From the NCBI RefSeq assembly GCF_023072615.1, contig NZ_JAKNRW010000004.1:310001-374000 (forward strand): a stretch of DNA of 64,000 nucleotides. The letters are read 5' to 3'. Made by a program: the position numbers and the translations under genes. Under the pieces are notes generated by a model. It was not told the origin of the DNA, did not search any database, and saw only the letters and a list, made by a program, of their open reading frames with translations. Within the stretch, counting starts at the first letter, position 1; each line of letters begins with the position of its first letter. The DNA comes from Pseudomonas violetae. GTDB taxonomy: Bacteria > Pseudomonadota > Gammaproteobacteria > Pseudomonadales > Pseudomonadaceae. This document shows positions 1 to 9,697 of the stretch, in pieces.

Positions 1-2
1 TC

Positions 3-374
3 GAGCTGTACATCGAATTACCAGGCCGCGCTTGCTACCCCGAGGCATTTTTCGGCATGCCGGTAGCGGATGCGATCAAGGAGAAGACCAAGGCGGAGTT
101 GCTGCTGGGGTTTGCCTCGCTGGCCAGGCACGCCAAGTTCGCCCCTTATGTGGCGGGTGATAGCCTGAGCGTGGCGGATCTGTATTTTCTGTACAGCGTA
201 CCGCTGGCGTGCGCAGTGGCGAAGAAGTTGTTCGACTTGGATTTGCTGGCTGAGCTGCCGGCGGCCAAGGCGCTGCTGGAGCGTCTGGAGCAGAACCCGC
301 ATGTGCAGCGGATTGCGAAGGACAAGGAGGCGGGAATGCCGGCGTTTATGGCGATGGTTGCGTCCAAGAGGTAG
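3..374 (+). CDS. Glutathione S-transferase family protein, C-terminal part
   Basis: The gene enters from the left edge, so the thioredoxin-like N-terminal domain is missing and only about 123 residues of the all-helical C-terminal domain are present. The helix motif VAGDSLSVADLYFLY is the usual GST C-terminal signature (a hydrophobic helix with the conserved Asp after SxAD). The frame is open from base 3 and ends with TAG. The protein would conjugate or bind glutathione in the cytoplasm; the substrate cannot be deduced. It is convergent with argH, with a REP pair between them. Confidence 0.75.
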   Translation, partial: ELYIELPGRACYPEAFFGMPVADAIKEKTKAELLLGFASLARHAKFAPYVAGDSLSVADLYFLYSVPLACAVAKKLFDLDLLAELPAAKALLERLEQNPHVQRIAKDKEAGMPAFMAMVASKR

Positions 375-400
375 GTTTTGTAGCGCTCTGAAGTCAGTCA

Positions 401-490
401 TAGCGGGCAAGCCTGCTCCCACAAGGATCCCTGTTGGCCAACGATCTGTGGCAACCAGAGAAACCTGTGGGAGCGGGCTTGCCCGCGATG
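401..490. repeat. REP pair (inverted), GTGGGAGCGGGCTTGCCCGC type
   Basis: The left arm at about 401-423 and the right arm at about 465-490 are inverted copies of the Pseudomonas REP palindrome GTGGGAGCGGGCTTGCCCGC. The pair lies between the convergent GST and argH genes and can fold into a long hairpin in either transcript. Confidence 0.8.
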
Positions 491-493
491 TTT

Positions 494-1888
494 CTAGCGG
501 CTGGCGAGCAGTGTCTGGCCGCGAACCACAGCCTTTTTTACCTGAGCCGGCGCAGTCCCGCCGATATGGTCACGGGCATTCACCGAGCCTTCAAGTGTCA
601 GCACCGCAAACACGTCCTGATCGATCTGGTCGCTGAACTTGCGCAGCTCTTCCAGGCTCATTTCCGCCAGATCCTTGCCGCTCTCCACGCCGTATTTCAC
701 GGCATGGCCAACAATTTCGTGGCAGTCACGGAACGGCAGCCCACGACGGACCAGGTAATCGGCCAGGTCAGTTGCAGTGGAAAACCCGCGCAGGGCTGCT
801 TCGCGCATAATGGCGTGCTTGGGTTTGATCGCCGGGATCATGTCGGCGAAAGCCCGCAGCGAGTCGCGCAAAGTGTCGGCGGCGTCGAAGAGTGGTTCCT
901 TGTCTTCCTGGTTGTCCTTGTTGTAGGCCAATGGCTGGCCTTTCATCAGGGTCAGCAGGCCCATCAATGCGCCGAACACTCGGCCGGTCTTGCCGCGAAC
1001 CAGCTCTGGCACGTCCGGGTTTTTCTTTTGTGGCATGATCGAGCTGCCGGTGCAGAAACGGTCCGGCAGGTCGATGAATTGGAACTGCGCGCTGGTCCAC
1101 AGCACCAGTTCTTCGGAGAAGCGCGACAGGTGCATCATTGCGATACTTGCGGCCGAACAGAATTCGATGGCGAAGTCGCGATCAGATACGTTGTCCAGTG
1201 AGTTGCCGCCGACGGCGTCGAAATTCAGCAATTGGGCGGTGTACTCGCGGTCGATCGGGTATGTGGTACCGGCCAGCGCAGCGCTACCCAAGGGCATGCG
1301 GTTGGTGCGCTTGCGGCAGTCGACCAGACGCTCGTAATCGCGGCTGAGCATTTCGAACCAGGCCAGCATGTGGTGCCCGAAAGTCACCGGCTGTGCGGTT
1401 TGCAGGTGGGTGAAGCCCGGCATGATACTGCCGGCTTCACGCTCGGCCTGTTCCAGTAGCCCTTGTTGCAGGCGGGTGATTTCGGCGAGGATCAGGTCGA
1501 TCTCGTCACGCAGCCACAAGCGGATGTCGGTCGCGACCTGGTCGTTACGGCTGCGCCCGGTGTGCAGTTTTTTACCGGTCACGCCGATGCGATCGGTCAG
1601 GCGCGCCTCGATGTTCATGTGCACGTCTTCGAGGTCGATGCGCCAGTCAAATTGCCCGGCCTCGATTTCACGCTGGATGGTGTTCAGGCCATCGATGATG
1701 CTGTCACGCTCGGCATCAGTCAGTACGCCGACCTTGGCCAGCATGGTAGCGTGGGCGATTGAGCCCATGATGTCGTGACGATACAGGCGCTGGTCGAAGG
1801 TGACGGAGGCGGTGAAGCGGGCGACGAAGGCGTCGACGGGTTCACTGAAGCGGCCGCCCCAGGACTGATTGGTCTTGTCAGTGCTCAT
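494..1888 (-). CDS. argH: Argininosuccinate lyase
   Basis: ArgH splits argininosuccinate into arginine and fumarate, the last step of arginine synthesis, as a cytoplasmic homotetramer. The product is 464 residues, the usual length. The fumarase/aspartase superfamily signature [11 protein letters not shown] lies near residues 280-291, and the N-terminal WGGRFSEP and the TGRSRNDQV segment (substrate binding) are intact. The ATG at 1888 is chosen because the protein then begins [14 protein letters not shown] as in relatives; an upstream in-frame extension to 2059 has no family similarity. It is transcribed away from algR, with 460 bases between their starts. Confidence 0.97.
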   Translation of the reverse strand: MSTDKTNQSWGGRFSEPVDAFVARFTASVTFDQRLYRHDIMGSIAHATMLAKVGVLTDAERDSIIDGLNTIQREIEAGQFDWRIDLEDVHMNIEARLTDRIGVTGKKLHTGRSRNDQVATDIRLWLRDEIDLILAEITRLQQGLLEQAEREAGSIMPGFTHLQTAQPVTFGHHMLAWFEMLSRDYERLVDCRKRTNRMPLGSAALAGTTYPIDREYTAQLLNFDAVGGNSLDNVSDRDFAIEFCSAASIAMMHLSRFSEELVLWTSAQFQFIDLPDRFCTGSSIMPQKKNPDVPELVRGKTGRVFGALMGLLTLMKGQPLAYNKDNQEDKEPLFDAADTLRDSLRAFADMIPAIKPKHAIMREAALRGFSTATDLADYLVRRGLPFRDCHEIVGHAVKYGVESGKDLAEMSLEELRKFSDQIDQDVFAVLTLEGSVNARDHIGGTAPAQVKKAVVRGQTLLASR

Positions 1889-2348
1889 GAATTCGCTCGT
1901 ATCGGGTGAAATAAAGTGACGTTGAAAGCTGTGACGGATAATAACAGGGTTGCAAAGCCTGTCGCTGACACTGGTCGACAGGAATAATTTCTGATGTCCT
2001 GAGCCATGGTCAGATCTGCGTTTCAACAATTTGCACAACGATATTTTTCGATTGAGCAATATCGTCCCGGCAACCGTCTACAGTTGGACAAAGGGATCAG
2101 CGCAATTCCGGGCGCTGCAACTGACTATAAAAAGAGGGGGTGTTCATATTGTGTATCAGCAAACCCTACGGAGATACCTCGCCAACGCGGGCCTGGGCTG
2201 ACAATTGCCAGGAAGATGAAAATTTAGCCGTCGTTCCAGCGGCACTTTTTGGCCCTCGCGCTAGTCTTAGCGTGGATCGCGGTGACGGACGTCACTTCAC
2301 CTGTCTACGCTATCCTTGTGCGAGACTCACGCAGGAATCCAGCGCAAT
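1889..2348. other. Intergenic region between argH and algR
   Basis: This 460-base gap separates the divergent argH and algR genes. In P. aeruginosa the sensor kinase gene algZ/fimS sits directly before algR; here the gap is far too short for it and no fragment of it was recognised in any frame. A GTG-started 16-codon frame (about 2150-2203) is visible but has no support. Promoters for both genes must lie here; I could not assign them with confidence. Confidence 0.6.
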
Positions 2349-3095
2349 ATGAATGTCCTGATCGTTGATGACGAACCCTTGGCCCGCGAGCGCCTGAGCC
2401 GAATGGTTGGCGAACTCGAGGGATACAGCGTCCTGGAGCCTAGCGCCACGAACGGCGAAGAGGCGTTGGCACTGATCGACAGCCACAAGCCGGATATCGT
2501 GTTGCTCGATATCGGCATGCCAGGCCTTGATGGCCTGCAGGTGGCTGCAAGATTGTGCGAGCGCGAAACCCCGCCCGCCGTGGTGTTTTGCACAGGGCCC
2601 GATGAATTTGCCGTGGAAGCCTTACAGGCCAGCGCCGTAGGCTATCTGGTGAAACCTGTGCGCACCGAACACTTACAAGAAGCGTTAAAAAAAGCCGAGC
2701 GCCCCACTCGCGTCCAGTTGGCCGCACTGACCCGTCCCGCCGCCGAGACCGGCAGCGGTCCGCGAAGTCATATCAGCGCCAGAACCCGTAAGGGCATCGA
2801 GCTGATCCCGCTGGGGCAGGTGGTCTATTTTATCGCCGATCACAAATACGTGACCTTGCGCCACGAGGGCGGCGAAGTGCTGCTCGACGAGCCACTCAAG
2901 GCACTTGAGGATGAATTCGGCGATCGGTTCGTGCGTATCCATCGTAATGCTCTGGTGGCCCGCGAGCGCATTGAACGCCTTCAACGTACCCCTCTTGGCC
3001 ATTTCCAGCTGTACCTCAAGGGCTTGAACGGTGATGCGCTGATCGTCAGTCGCCGTCACGTGGCGGGCGTGCGAAAAATGATGCAACAGCTTTAA
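2349..3095 (+). CDS. algR: LytTR-family response regulator AlgR
   Basis: The 248-residue protein has an N-terminal receiver domain (residues 1-115) with acidic pocket D7-D8, phospho-acceptor D54 (LLDIGMPG) and the conserved Lys in LVKPVR near residue 109. A LytTR DNA-binding domain follows at about 140-245, with the motif RIHRNALVARERIERL. In P. aeruginosa AlgR controls alginate, twitching motility and rhamnolipid genes together with the kinase AlgZ. The start at 2349 gives exactly the P. aeruginosa length. The adjacent kinase gene is absent, so the phosphodonor here is unknown. The haem genes follow on the same strand after 138 bases. Confidence 0.96.
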   Translation: MNVLIVDDEPLARERLSRMVGELEGYSVLEPSATNGEEALALIDSHKPDIVLLDIGMPGLDGLQVAARLCERETPPAVVFCTGPDEFAVEALQASAVGYLVKPVRTEHLQEALKKAERPTRVQLAALTRPAAETGSGPRSHISARTRKGIELIPLGQVVYFIADHKYVTLRHEGGEVLLDEPLKALEDEFGDRFVRIHRNALVARERIERLQRTPLGHFQLYLKGLNGDALIVSRRHVAGVRKMMQQL

Positions 3096-3233
3096 CTCGC
3101 GGTTCACAAGCGTTTTATCCGGCTGCTTGCAGGACATTCGAGGCCAGGGAGGCCACTACGCTTCTGATACAAGTCAAAGTGGATTTGACTGAGCTGTTAT
3201 TATCCGCCGTATCTATTCAGTACGGATTGATCC

Positions 3234-4175
3234 ATGTCCTCTCGCGAAATCCGCATCGCCACCCGTAAAAGTGCTCTCGCCCTGTGGCAGGCCGAATATG
3301 TCAAAGCCCGCCTGGAGCAGGCCCATCCGGGACTGCTTGTGACGCTGGTGCCAATGGTCAGTCGCGGCGACAAGCTGCTCGACTCGCCGCTCTCGAAAAT
3401 CGGTGGCAAAGGCCTGTTCGTCAAGGAGCTGGAAACGGCGCTGCTGGAAAATGAAGCAGACATCGCCGTGCACTCAATGAAAGATGTGCCGATGGATTTC
3501 CCCGAAGGCCTGGGGTTGTTCTGTATCTGCGAGCGCGAAGATCCACGCGACGCTTTCGTCTCCAATACCTACGCCAGCCTGGATGAGCTGCCTGAGGGCA
3601 GCATCGTAGGCACCTCCAGCCTGCGTCGCCAGGCTCAGTTGCTGACTCGTCGCCCGGACTTGGAAATCCGCTTTCTGCGCGGCAACGTCAATACGCGCCT
3701 GGCCAAACTCGATGCCGGTGAATATGACGCGATCATCCTGGCGGCTGCCGGCCTGATTCGACTGGGCTTCGAAGACCGCATCACCTCTGCCATCAGTGTC
3801 GACGACAGCCTGCCTGCCGGCGGCCAGGGCGCAGTGGGCATCGAGTGCCGCAGCGTCGATACGAAAATCCAGGCCTTGCTGGCGCCATTGCACCACCAGG
3901 ACACCGCGACTCGTGTCATCGCCGAGCGAGCCCTCAACAAGCATTTGAATGGCGGCTGCCAGGTGCCAATCGCCTGCTACGCCGTACTTGAAGGCGAGCA
4001 GATCTGGTTGCGCGGCCTGGTGGGTGACCCGAGCGGCGGCCTGCTGCTCAGCGCCGATGCGCGTGCTCCACGCAGCGAAGCCGAGTCCCTGGGTGTGCAA
4101 GTGGCCGAAGACCTCTTGAGCCAGGGTGCTGATGACATCCTGAAAGCGGTCTATGGCGAGGCAGGTCACGAGTGA
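3234..4175 (+). CDS. hemC: Porphobilinogen deaminase (hydroxymethylbilane synthase)
   Basis: HemC joins four porphobilinogen units into hydroxymethylbilane in tetrapyrrole synthesis in the cytoplasm. The 313-residue product has the N-terminal [12 protein letters not shown] motif, the catalytic Asp region in HSMKDVP, the arginine-rich SSLRRQAQL segment, and Cys242 in NGGCQVPIA, which carries the dipyrromethane cofactor. The gene starts the block hemC-hemD-hemX-hemY: its TGA overlaps the GTG start of hemD, which suggests translational coupling. Confidence 0.97.
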   Translation: MSSREIRIATRKSALALWQAEYVKARLEQAHPGLLVTLVPMVSRGDKLLDSPLSKIGGKGLFVKELETALLENEADIAVHSMKDVPMDFPEGLGLFCICEREDPRDAFVSNTYASLDELPEGSIVGTSSLRRQAQLLTRRPDLEIRFLRGNVNTRLAKLDAGEYDAIILAAAGLIRLGFEDRITSAISVDDSLPAGGQGAVGIECRSVDTKIQALLAPLHHQDTATRVIAERALNKHLNGGCQVPIACYAVLEGEQIWLRGLVGDPSGGLLLSADARAPRSEAESLGVQVAEDLLSQGADDILKAVYGEAGHE

Positions 4176-4939
4176 CTCGCTGGCGGCTGTTGCTGACGCG
4201 TCCCGCCGATGAGTCGCTGGCGCTGGCAAGCGTGTTGACTGAGGCGGGAATTTTCAGCAATAGCTTGCCGCTTTTGGATATAGAACCGCTTCCCGTTTCT
4301 GCCAACATGCGCGATGTGATCCAGGCTCTGGATCGCTTTGATGCTGTGATAGTGGTCAGCAAGCCAGCCGCCAGAATCGCCGTTGAATTGCTCAGCCAGC
4401 ACTGGCCCGAGCCCCTTGCGTTGAAGTGGTTCAGCGTCGGCGCGGCTACGGCGCAGATCCTCTGCGAGCAGGGGCTGGATGTCAGCTTTCCCAAGGGTGG
4501 CGATGACAGCGAAGCACTGCTCCAGCATGGCGCGTTTTGCCAGGCAATCGCCAGACCTGCTTCGCGGGTACTGATCATGCGCGGAGAGGGCGGGCGCGAG
4601 CTGCTCGCTGAGCGTTTGCGCGAGCTTGGTGCTAGTGTCGAGTATCTGCAGTTGTACCGTCGCGAGCTGCCAGACTATCCGCCGGCGACGCTGCCTGAGC
4701 GGATCCGGGCGGAACGCTTGAACGGGCTGGTGGTCAGCAGTGGACAGGGTTTTGAGCACTTGCATCGATTGGCTGGCGATACCTGGCCGCAATTGGCGCA
4801 GTTGCCGTTGTTTGTACCGAGCCCCCGGGTCGCCGAAATGGCGCGTGCCGCTGGGGCGCAAATAGTTGTGGATTGTCGTGGCGCCAGTGCCGCGGCTTTG
4901 CTGACGGCGTTACGGGAGCATCCCGAACCCGTTCTCTAA
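4172..4939 (+). CDS. hemD: Uroporphyrinogen-III synthase
   Basis: HemD closes hydroxymethylbilane to uroporphyrinogen III with inversion of ring D. The family has poor sequence conservation; the assignment rests on the N-terminal [16 protein letters not shown] motif, the 255-residue length, a two-domain Rossmann-like pattern, the conserved segment [15 protein letters not shown] and the position between hemC and hemX. The GTG start at 4172 overlaps the hemC stop by four bases. Operon membership with hemC is very likely. Confidence 0.94.
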   Translation: MTRWRLLLTRPADESLALASVLTEAGIFSNSLPLLDIEPLPVSANMRDVIQALDRFDAVIVVSKPAARIAVELLSQHWPEPLALKWFSVGAATAQILCEQGLDVSFPKGGDDSEALLQHGAFCQAIARPASRVLIMRGEGGRELLAERLRELGASVEYLQLYRRELPDYPPATLPERIRAERLNGLVVSSGQGFEHLHRLAGDTWPQLAQLPLFVPSPRVAEMARAAGAQIVVDCRGASAAALLTALREHPEPVL

Positions 4940-4955
4940 TGCAAAGGATGGATAC

Positions 4956-6110
4956 GTGAGCGAAACAGCCTTGCCAAAAGATGACGTCCAGCCAGTGCTG
5001 CATGCCCCGGTTGAAGATCCGATTGATACCGTGCCACCTGCACCTGTGCAGCGCCGTGGCAATGGCCTGGCAATCGTCGCGCTGTTGCTGGGCGCGGCCG
5101 GTATCGCCGTCGGCGGTTGGGGTGTCTGGCAGGTGCGTCACCTGCAGGCCAATAACCAACAGCAACTGAACCAGGTGCAGGCGTTGAGCGATCAGGCGCA
5201 GAGCCTGAAACTCAATGAGCAGCGCCTGAGCGCCCGCCTGGAGCAACTGCCCCCCGCTGATGAACTGGAAGCTCGCAGTCGCCTGGTGGCTCAGTTGCAA
5301 GGTGATCAGCAGCGCCTGAACCAGCGCCTGGAAACCGTCCTCGGTGCCAGCCGCAAGGACTGGCGCCTGGCGGAGGCCGAGCATTTGTTGCGCCTCGCCA
5401 GCCTGCGTCTGTCTGCATTGCAGGACATCAGTAGCGCTCAGGCCCTGGTCCAGGGCGCCGACGAGATTCTGCGAGAGCAGAACGACCCGGGCTCCTTTGC
5501 TGCCCGCGAGCAGGTGGCCAAGACCCTGGTCGCGCTGCGCAGCACCGAGCAGCCGGACCGCACCGGGCTGTTCCTGCGATTGGGTGCATTGCGCGATCAG
5601 GTGATCAACCTCACCGAACTGGCGCCTGAGTACAAGGATCGTGGCGAGTCGTTGCTGGGCTTGACCGCCGATGGCGACGGCGCCAGCCGCTGGGCTGAGT
5701 GGTGGGATCAGATATCGCGCTACATCCGCATCGACTTCAATGCCGACAAGAACGTTCGCCCATTGCTGGCGGGCCAAAGCCTCAGCCAGGTGCGCCTGGC
5801 GTTGAGTCTGGCCCTGGAACAGGCGCAGTGGGCCGCGCTGAATGGTCAGGGCCCGGTCTACACCCAGGCCCTGGCCGAAGCGCGGGACGTGCTCAAGGGC
5901 AACTTCAACCCGGACAATCCGCAAAGCAAAGTGATGCTTGAGCAGGTGAGTGAGCTGAGCAAGCAGCCCGTGACCGTGGTCACACCAGACCTCACTGGCA
6001 CGTTGAGCGCGGTGCAAGGGTATCTGGAGCGACGCAACATCAACGCCGAGGACTCCGTCAAGCCAATGGCCAAGCCTGCCGCTGACACCGCGCAGGAGGC
6101 CACGCCATGA
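4956..6110 (+). CDS. hemX: HemX family membrane protein
   Basis: The 384-residue protein has a cytoplasmic N-terminal stretch rich in Pro and acid, one membrane segment at about residues 37-60, a coiled coil at about 63-130 (many Gln and Leu heptads), and a large periplasmic domain. It is often annotated as uroporphyrin-III C-methyltransferase, but it lacks the methyltransferase fold, so that name is doubtful; the family role in haem synthesis is structural or unknown. The GTG start at 4956 follows hemD by 16 bases, and the stop overlaps the hemY start (ATGA). Confidence 0.92.
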   Translation: MSETALPKDDVQPVLHAPVEDPIDTVPPAPVQRRGNGLAIVALLLGAAGIAVGGWGVWQVRHLQANNQQQLNQVQALSDQAQSLKLNEQRLSARLEQLPPADELEARSRLVAQLQGDQQRLNQRLETVLGASRKDWRLAEAEHLLRLASLRLSALQDISSAQALVQGADEILREQNDPGSFAAREQVAKTLVALRSTEQPDRTGLFLRLGALRDQVINLTELAPEYKDRGESLLGLTADGDGASRWAEWWDQISRYIRIDFNADKNVRPLLAGQSLSQVRLALSLALEQAQWAALNGQGPVYTQALAEARDVLKGNFNPDNPQSKVMLEQVSELSKQPVTVVTPDLTGTLSAVQGYLERRNINAEDSVKPMAKPAADTAQEATP

Positions 6111-7345
6111 AACGCCTGTATGTGATCGTGTTTCTGGTGATTGCCGCCGCTGCCGCGCTGGGCCTGGCGATTGCCGAGCATTCCGGCTACGTACTGGTCG
6201 CCTACAAGAGCTTCCGTTTCGAATCGAGCCTGTGGGCGACCCTCGCGCTGATAGCCGTTTTGTGGCTGGTAGTTTGGGGCATCAAGGCGCTGATCGAGCT
6301 GGTGATGACATCCAGTGGCGTGGTCAATCCCTGGTCGCGGCGCAATCGCAGTCGGCGCGTGCAGGTTGCAATCGAACATGGCCAGCTGGATCTGGCAGAG
6401 GGCCGTTGGGCCAGTGCACAGCGTCACCTGCACCGAGCTGCGGAAGCCGAGCGCCAACCGCTGCTCTACTATCTCGGGGCAGCCCGCGCGGCCAACGAAC
6501 AAGGCAAGTACGAAGAGAGCGACAATCTGCTCGAGCGTGCGCTTGAGCGTCAGCCTCAGGCCGAGCTGGCCATTGCCTTGAGTCATGCGCAGCTTCAGAC
6601 CGACCGAGGCGACACCGAGGGTGCCCTGGCGACGCTGCAAGCCATGCACGAGCGCCATCCGCACAACGTCCAGACGCTGCGTCAGTTGCAACGCCTGCAT
6701 CAACAACGGGGCGATTGGTCGGCGGTGATCCGGCTGTTGCCAGAGCTGCGCAAGGACAAGGTGCTGCCATCTGCCGAACTGGCTGATCTGGAACGTCGAG
6801 CCTGGGGTGAGAACCTGTCCCTGGCAGCGCAGCGTGAAGAGGACGGCACCGTCGGCCTGCAGTCGCTCAATAGAGCCTGGCAGAAGCTGACGTCGGCCCA
6901 GCGCCAGGAGCCGCAACTGGTGCTGGCCTACGCTGAGCAGCTACGCCAACTGGGTGCCCAGGTGGAGGCGGAAGAGATTCTGCGCACGGCGCTCAAGCGT
7001 GATTACAACAGCCATCTTGCGCGCCTCTACGGGCTGGTCCGCGGCAGCGATCCGGTTCGGCAGTTGCAAACTGCCGAGGGCTGGCTCAAGGATCATCCGG
7101 CCGATCCGAGCCTGCTCCTGACACTGGGTCGCCTGTGCCTGCAAAGCAGTTTGTGGGGCAAGGCACGAGACTATCTGGAGAGCAGCCTGCGAGTGCAGCG
7201 TAATCCTGAAGCCTGCGCAGAGCTGGCGCGGTTGCTGGCGCAATTGGGTGATACCGAGCGCAGCAATCAGCTGTTCCAGGAAGGCTTGGGCTTGCTGGAT
7301 GAACGCTTGCTGGCGGCACCGCTGCCGGTACCCGTCCACGGTTGA
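6107..7345 (+). CDS. hemY: HemY, haem biosynthesis-associated TPR membrane protein
   Basis: The 412-residue protein has two N-terminal membrane helices (about residues 3-25 and 42-66), then a long alpha-helical TPR region reaching the C terminus (repeats such as ALERQPQAELAIALSHAQL). This is the proteobacterial HemY, not the protoporphyrinogen oxidase of Bacillus with the same symbol. Its exact role in late haem synthesis is unsettled. It starts inside the hemX stop codon and closes the hemCDXY block. Confidence 0.93.
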   Translation: MKRLYVIVFLVIAAAAALGLAIAEHSGYVLVAYKSFRFESSLWATLALIAVLWLVVWGIKALIELVMTSSGVVNPWSRRNRSRRVQVAIEHGQLDLAEGRWASAQRHLHRAAEAERQPLLYYLGAARAANEQGKYEESDNLLERALERQPQAELAIALSHAQLQTDRGDTEGALATLQAMHERHPHNVQTLRQLQRLHQQRGDWSAVIRLLPELRKDKVLPSAELADLERRAWGENLSLAAQREEDGTVGLQSLNRAWQKLTSAQRQEPQLVLAYAEQLRQLGAQVEAEEILRTALKRDYNSHLARLYGLVRGSDPVRQLQTAEGWLKDHPADPSLLLTLGRLCLQSSLWGKARDYLESSLRVQRNPEACAELARLLAQLGDTERSNQLFQEGLGLLDERLLAAPLPVPVHG

Positions 7346-7363
7346 TTTTGGGTGGGTGTTTGA

Positions 7364-7387
7364 GATGAGGGGGCTCGCTCCCTCATC
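7364..7387 (+). terminator. Hairpin after hemY
   Basis: GATGAGGG at 7364-7371 pairs perfectly with CCCTCATC at 7380-7387 over an 8-base loop, 18 bases after the hemY stop. There is no T run on the plus strand, so it may act only with Rho or as a 3' stabiliser. Confidence 0.4.
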
Positions 7388-7589
7388 GCAAAAAACGGCC
7401 TTGGCGGTGTCGGAATATTCCACTCAAAATGCTCAAACGGCTTAGTCCTACAGACGATTACATCAGATCCTAATACTCCTGTCGGTATTTCCCTCCTTCA
7501 CTGTAGAACTCTCCCTGCTGTAGTGCCTTGAAAGGTCTGCTCGCTTTCCTCTAACGTAATCGCCTGTCTCTTACTGTTACGGAAATGCC

Positions 7590-8141
7590 ATGTCTTTGGC
7601 CCGCTCACGCTCCTTGTTCTTCATGGCTTTCGTCGCAGGTGCCCTGGCGTTGGGCATTTCCTATTACCTGGAATATGCGGTCGGCCTCAGGCTGTGCGGC
7701 CTGTGTATCCTGCAGCGAGGCTGTCTGTGGTTGCTCACGGGGCTGTGCCTGTCTGCTTCAGTGCATGGCCCTGAGCGTGCGGGTACGCTGGTGTATTGGT
7801 TGTTGGTGTTGATCTGCAGTCTGGCGGGAACGGTCATAGCATGGCGTCAAGTCTTGCTACAGAGCGATCCGCTGCATCACCTGGACGACTGCTCGACGAC
7901 TCTGGCCGAGGCTTTTGCCAGCACAACCTGGCCGGGTGCAGTGAAACTGATGTTCGAAGGTACCTTCGATTGTGCCGAGATTTCCTGGACGCTGTTCGAC
8001 CTGAGCATCCCGGAGTGGAGTCTGCTGTTCTTCTTTGCGGTGACAATTGTGGTTGTTTATCAACCACTCGGACTTCTGTGGACCACCTTACGGCGACCAC
8101 TCGGCGGTGAGTCGTCGCAGCGAAGTCTGGTGCGCGATTAA
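7590..8141 (+). CDS. dsbH: DsbB-family disulfide bond formation protein
   Basis: This inner-membrane thiol oxidase passes electrons from a DsbA-type protein to quinone. The 183-residue protein has four membrane helices, the first cysteine pair C36-G-L-C39 and a second periplasmic pair at C101 and C128, matching the DsbB redox layout. It corresponds by position to the second DsbB paralogue (dsbH) of P. aeruginosa, located between hemY and algQ. It is read alone; the following gene starts 178 bases later. Confidence 0.88.
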   Translation: MSLARSRSLFFMAFVAGALALGISYYLEYAVGLRLCGLCILQRGCLWLLTGLCLSASVHGPERAGTLVYWLLVLICSLAGTVIAWRQVLLQSDPLHHLDDCSTTLAEAFASTTWPGAVKLMFEGTFDCAEISWTLFDLSIPEWSLLFFFAVTIVVVYQPLGLLWTTLRRPLGGESSQRSLVRD

Positions 8142-8319
8142 ACACTTGTATGAACTTTATCTCCTGCGTACCTTGAAGCCACAGTCGCGCGGGCATAATC
8201 TGGCCCGCACGTGTCATTGGAATTATGTTGCTCGAATGACGCTCTGCCTGATCGATCCTTGACCTTCAAGTGCGTGACAGGTGTAGAGCAGCATGACCCA
8301 CAAGGGAAGAGAGATCACC

Positions 8320-8778
8320 ATGCTCGAAAGTTGTCAGAATGCTCAAGAACGATGGGGTGGAGTGCATCTGCTGATCGATCGCTGGTTGCAGGAGCGTCAC
8401 GAACTGGTGCGGGCTTATGATGGTCTCGGCGAAAAGCCCGAGGCGCTTAGCGAAAACCGCAAGCCTTTGCAGGAGTTCTGCGGTGTGCTGGTCGATTACG
8501 TTTCAGCCGGGCATTTCGAGATATACGAACAGCTGACAGGGGAGGCTAAGGCCTTCAATGACAAGCGTGGGCTGGAACTGGCCGAGACCCTTTACCCGCG
8601 AATCGACGTCATCACTGAAAAGCTGCTTGCGTTCAACGACCTGTGCGACGCTGGCAAATGCGTGGCAGAGAAGTTCAAGGAACTTGGTGGTTTGTTGCAC
8701 GAGCGCTTCGAATTGGAAGACTGCCTGATCGAAGTGTTGCACACTGCGCACAAGGAAGAAGATCCGGTTCAGGCCTGA
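8320..8778 (+). CDS. algQ: Anti-sigma 70 factor Rsd/AlgQ
   Basis: The protein of 152 residues begins [16 protein letters not shown], the Rsd/AlgQ family start; it binds sigma 70 region 4 and frees RNA polymerase for alternative sigma factors. It is a helical, cytoplasmic protein with no membrane segment. ATG 8320 is preferred over ATG 8293 because GGGAAGAGAG lies just upstream and because the family begins MLE. A strong hairpin terminator follows at 8798. Confidence 0.92.
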   Translation: MLESCQNAQERWGGVHLLIDRWLQERHELVRAYDGLGEKPEALSENRKPLQEFCGVLVDYVSAGHFEIYEQLTGEAKAFNDKRGLELAETLYPRIDVITEKLLAFNDLCDAGKCVAEKFKELGGLLHERFELEDCLIEVLHTAHKEEDPVQA

Positions 8779-8797
8779 ACCTCTTCGTGCAGGACTT

Positions 8798-8828
8798 GAA
8801 AAACGGTGCGCTCGGCGCGCCGTTTTTT
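8798..8828. terminator. Bidirectional Rho-independent terminator
   Basis: The stem AAACGG-T-GCGC pairs with GCGC-G-CCGTTT across a short TCG loop; a T run follows on the plus strand and an A run precedes it. It serves algQ and the convergent FKBP gene. Confidence 0.8.
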
Positions 8829-8839
8829 GTGCCTGGAAT

Positions 8840-9505
8840 TCAGCCTTTCGCGCCGCGTAATTCCACCTCGAATACCAGTGGCGTGAATGGCGCAATCAGG
8901 TCGCCAGCACCGTCGGCGCCATAGGCTTGCGCCGATGGAATCACCAGCCGCCATTTCGCGCCCACCGGCATATTCTGCAGCGCAGTACGCCAGCCTGAGA
9001 TCACGCTGTCCAGGCTGAACCACTGCGGCTGTCTGTTCTGATCGAACACCGTGCCGTCGGGCAGGCGTCCGATGTACAGCACCTGTACCTTGCCGTTCGG
9101 ACCGGCCTTTGCGCCGTCACCTGCCGCGAGTTCTGTCAGCAGGATGCCGTCGGCGATTTCACGAGCGCCTGGCCGAGCCTTTTCCTCGGTAAGAAAACGC
9201 TGTTCTTTGACGAGGGCAATTTCGCTGCGCGGCAGTGCCGGTGGCTCGGCAATTTGCGCTTCGTGTGCAGCCAGGATCTTCTCGATCTGCTCGTTTTTCA
9301 GTGCCAGGGTTTTACCCTGATAGGCCTGCTGCAAGCCGTCGAGCAGTGCCTGCAGTTGAAGCTCAGGCATCTCTTCGCGCAGGCGTTCCCCGAGGCTCGC
9401 ACCCAGGCTGTAGGCAAGATCGTGAGCGTCGGTTTCGGTGGTTTCTTCCGCAGCCTGAGCCGCTGAAAAAAACACGCACAACGATAAAAAAAGATAACGC
9501 GACAT
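8840..9505 (-). CDS. FKBP-type peptidyl-prolyl isomerase, exported
   Basis: The 221-residue precursor has a signal peptide (residues 1-19, LFLSLCVFFSAAQA), an FKBP N-terminal dimerisation domain at about 25-110 and a C-terminal FKBP domain at about 125-217 with GRLPDGTVFDQN and IPSAQAYGA motifs. It should speed proline isomerisation and folding in the periplasm. ATG 9505 is chosen over GTG 9511 because GGAG sits seven bases before the ATG. It is divergent from algP and convergent with algQ. Confidence 0.92.
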   Translation of the reverse strand: MSRYLFLSLCVFFSAAQAAEETTETDAHDLAYSLGASLGERLREEMPELQLQALLDGLQQAYQGKTLALKNEQIEKILAAHEAQIAEPPALPRSEIALVKEQRFLTEEKARPGAREIADGILLTELAAGDGAKAGPNGKVQVLYIGRLPDGTVFDQNRQPQWFSLDSVISGWRTALQNMPVGAKWRLVIPSAQAYGADGAGDLIAPFTPLVFEVELRGAKG

Positions 9506-9697
9506 GGGCACTCTCCGGCCTGAGATGCGGCCGATTATGCCAGTGTGAATGGCATGAACGGTGAACTGCTTTTACGCTGGAGAATAAGTTTTGCCGTCCG
9601 TTGCAACGCAACGCTTTCGATACTGTCAACATGCCCTAGCGGCGGTGTCTGCAGAGGTCTAGTATGAGCCGCACCCACGTCAGCCAGGAGGTAAACC

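Noticed and set aside
434..1201. 255-codon plus-strand frame opposite argH
   Set aside because: Antisense shadow of argH that begins inside the REP pair.
4734..6017. 427-codon minus-strand frame opposite hemX
   Set aside because: It is rich in Gln, His and Leu and has no family features; hemX on the plus strand is certain.
4956..6110. Uroporphyrin-III C-methyltransferase activity for HemX
   Set aside because: No SAM-binding methyltransferase motif is visible; the protein is a membrane-anchored coiled-coil protein.
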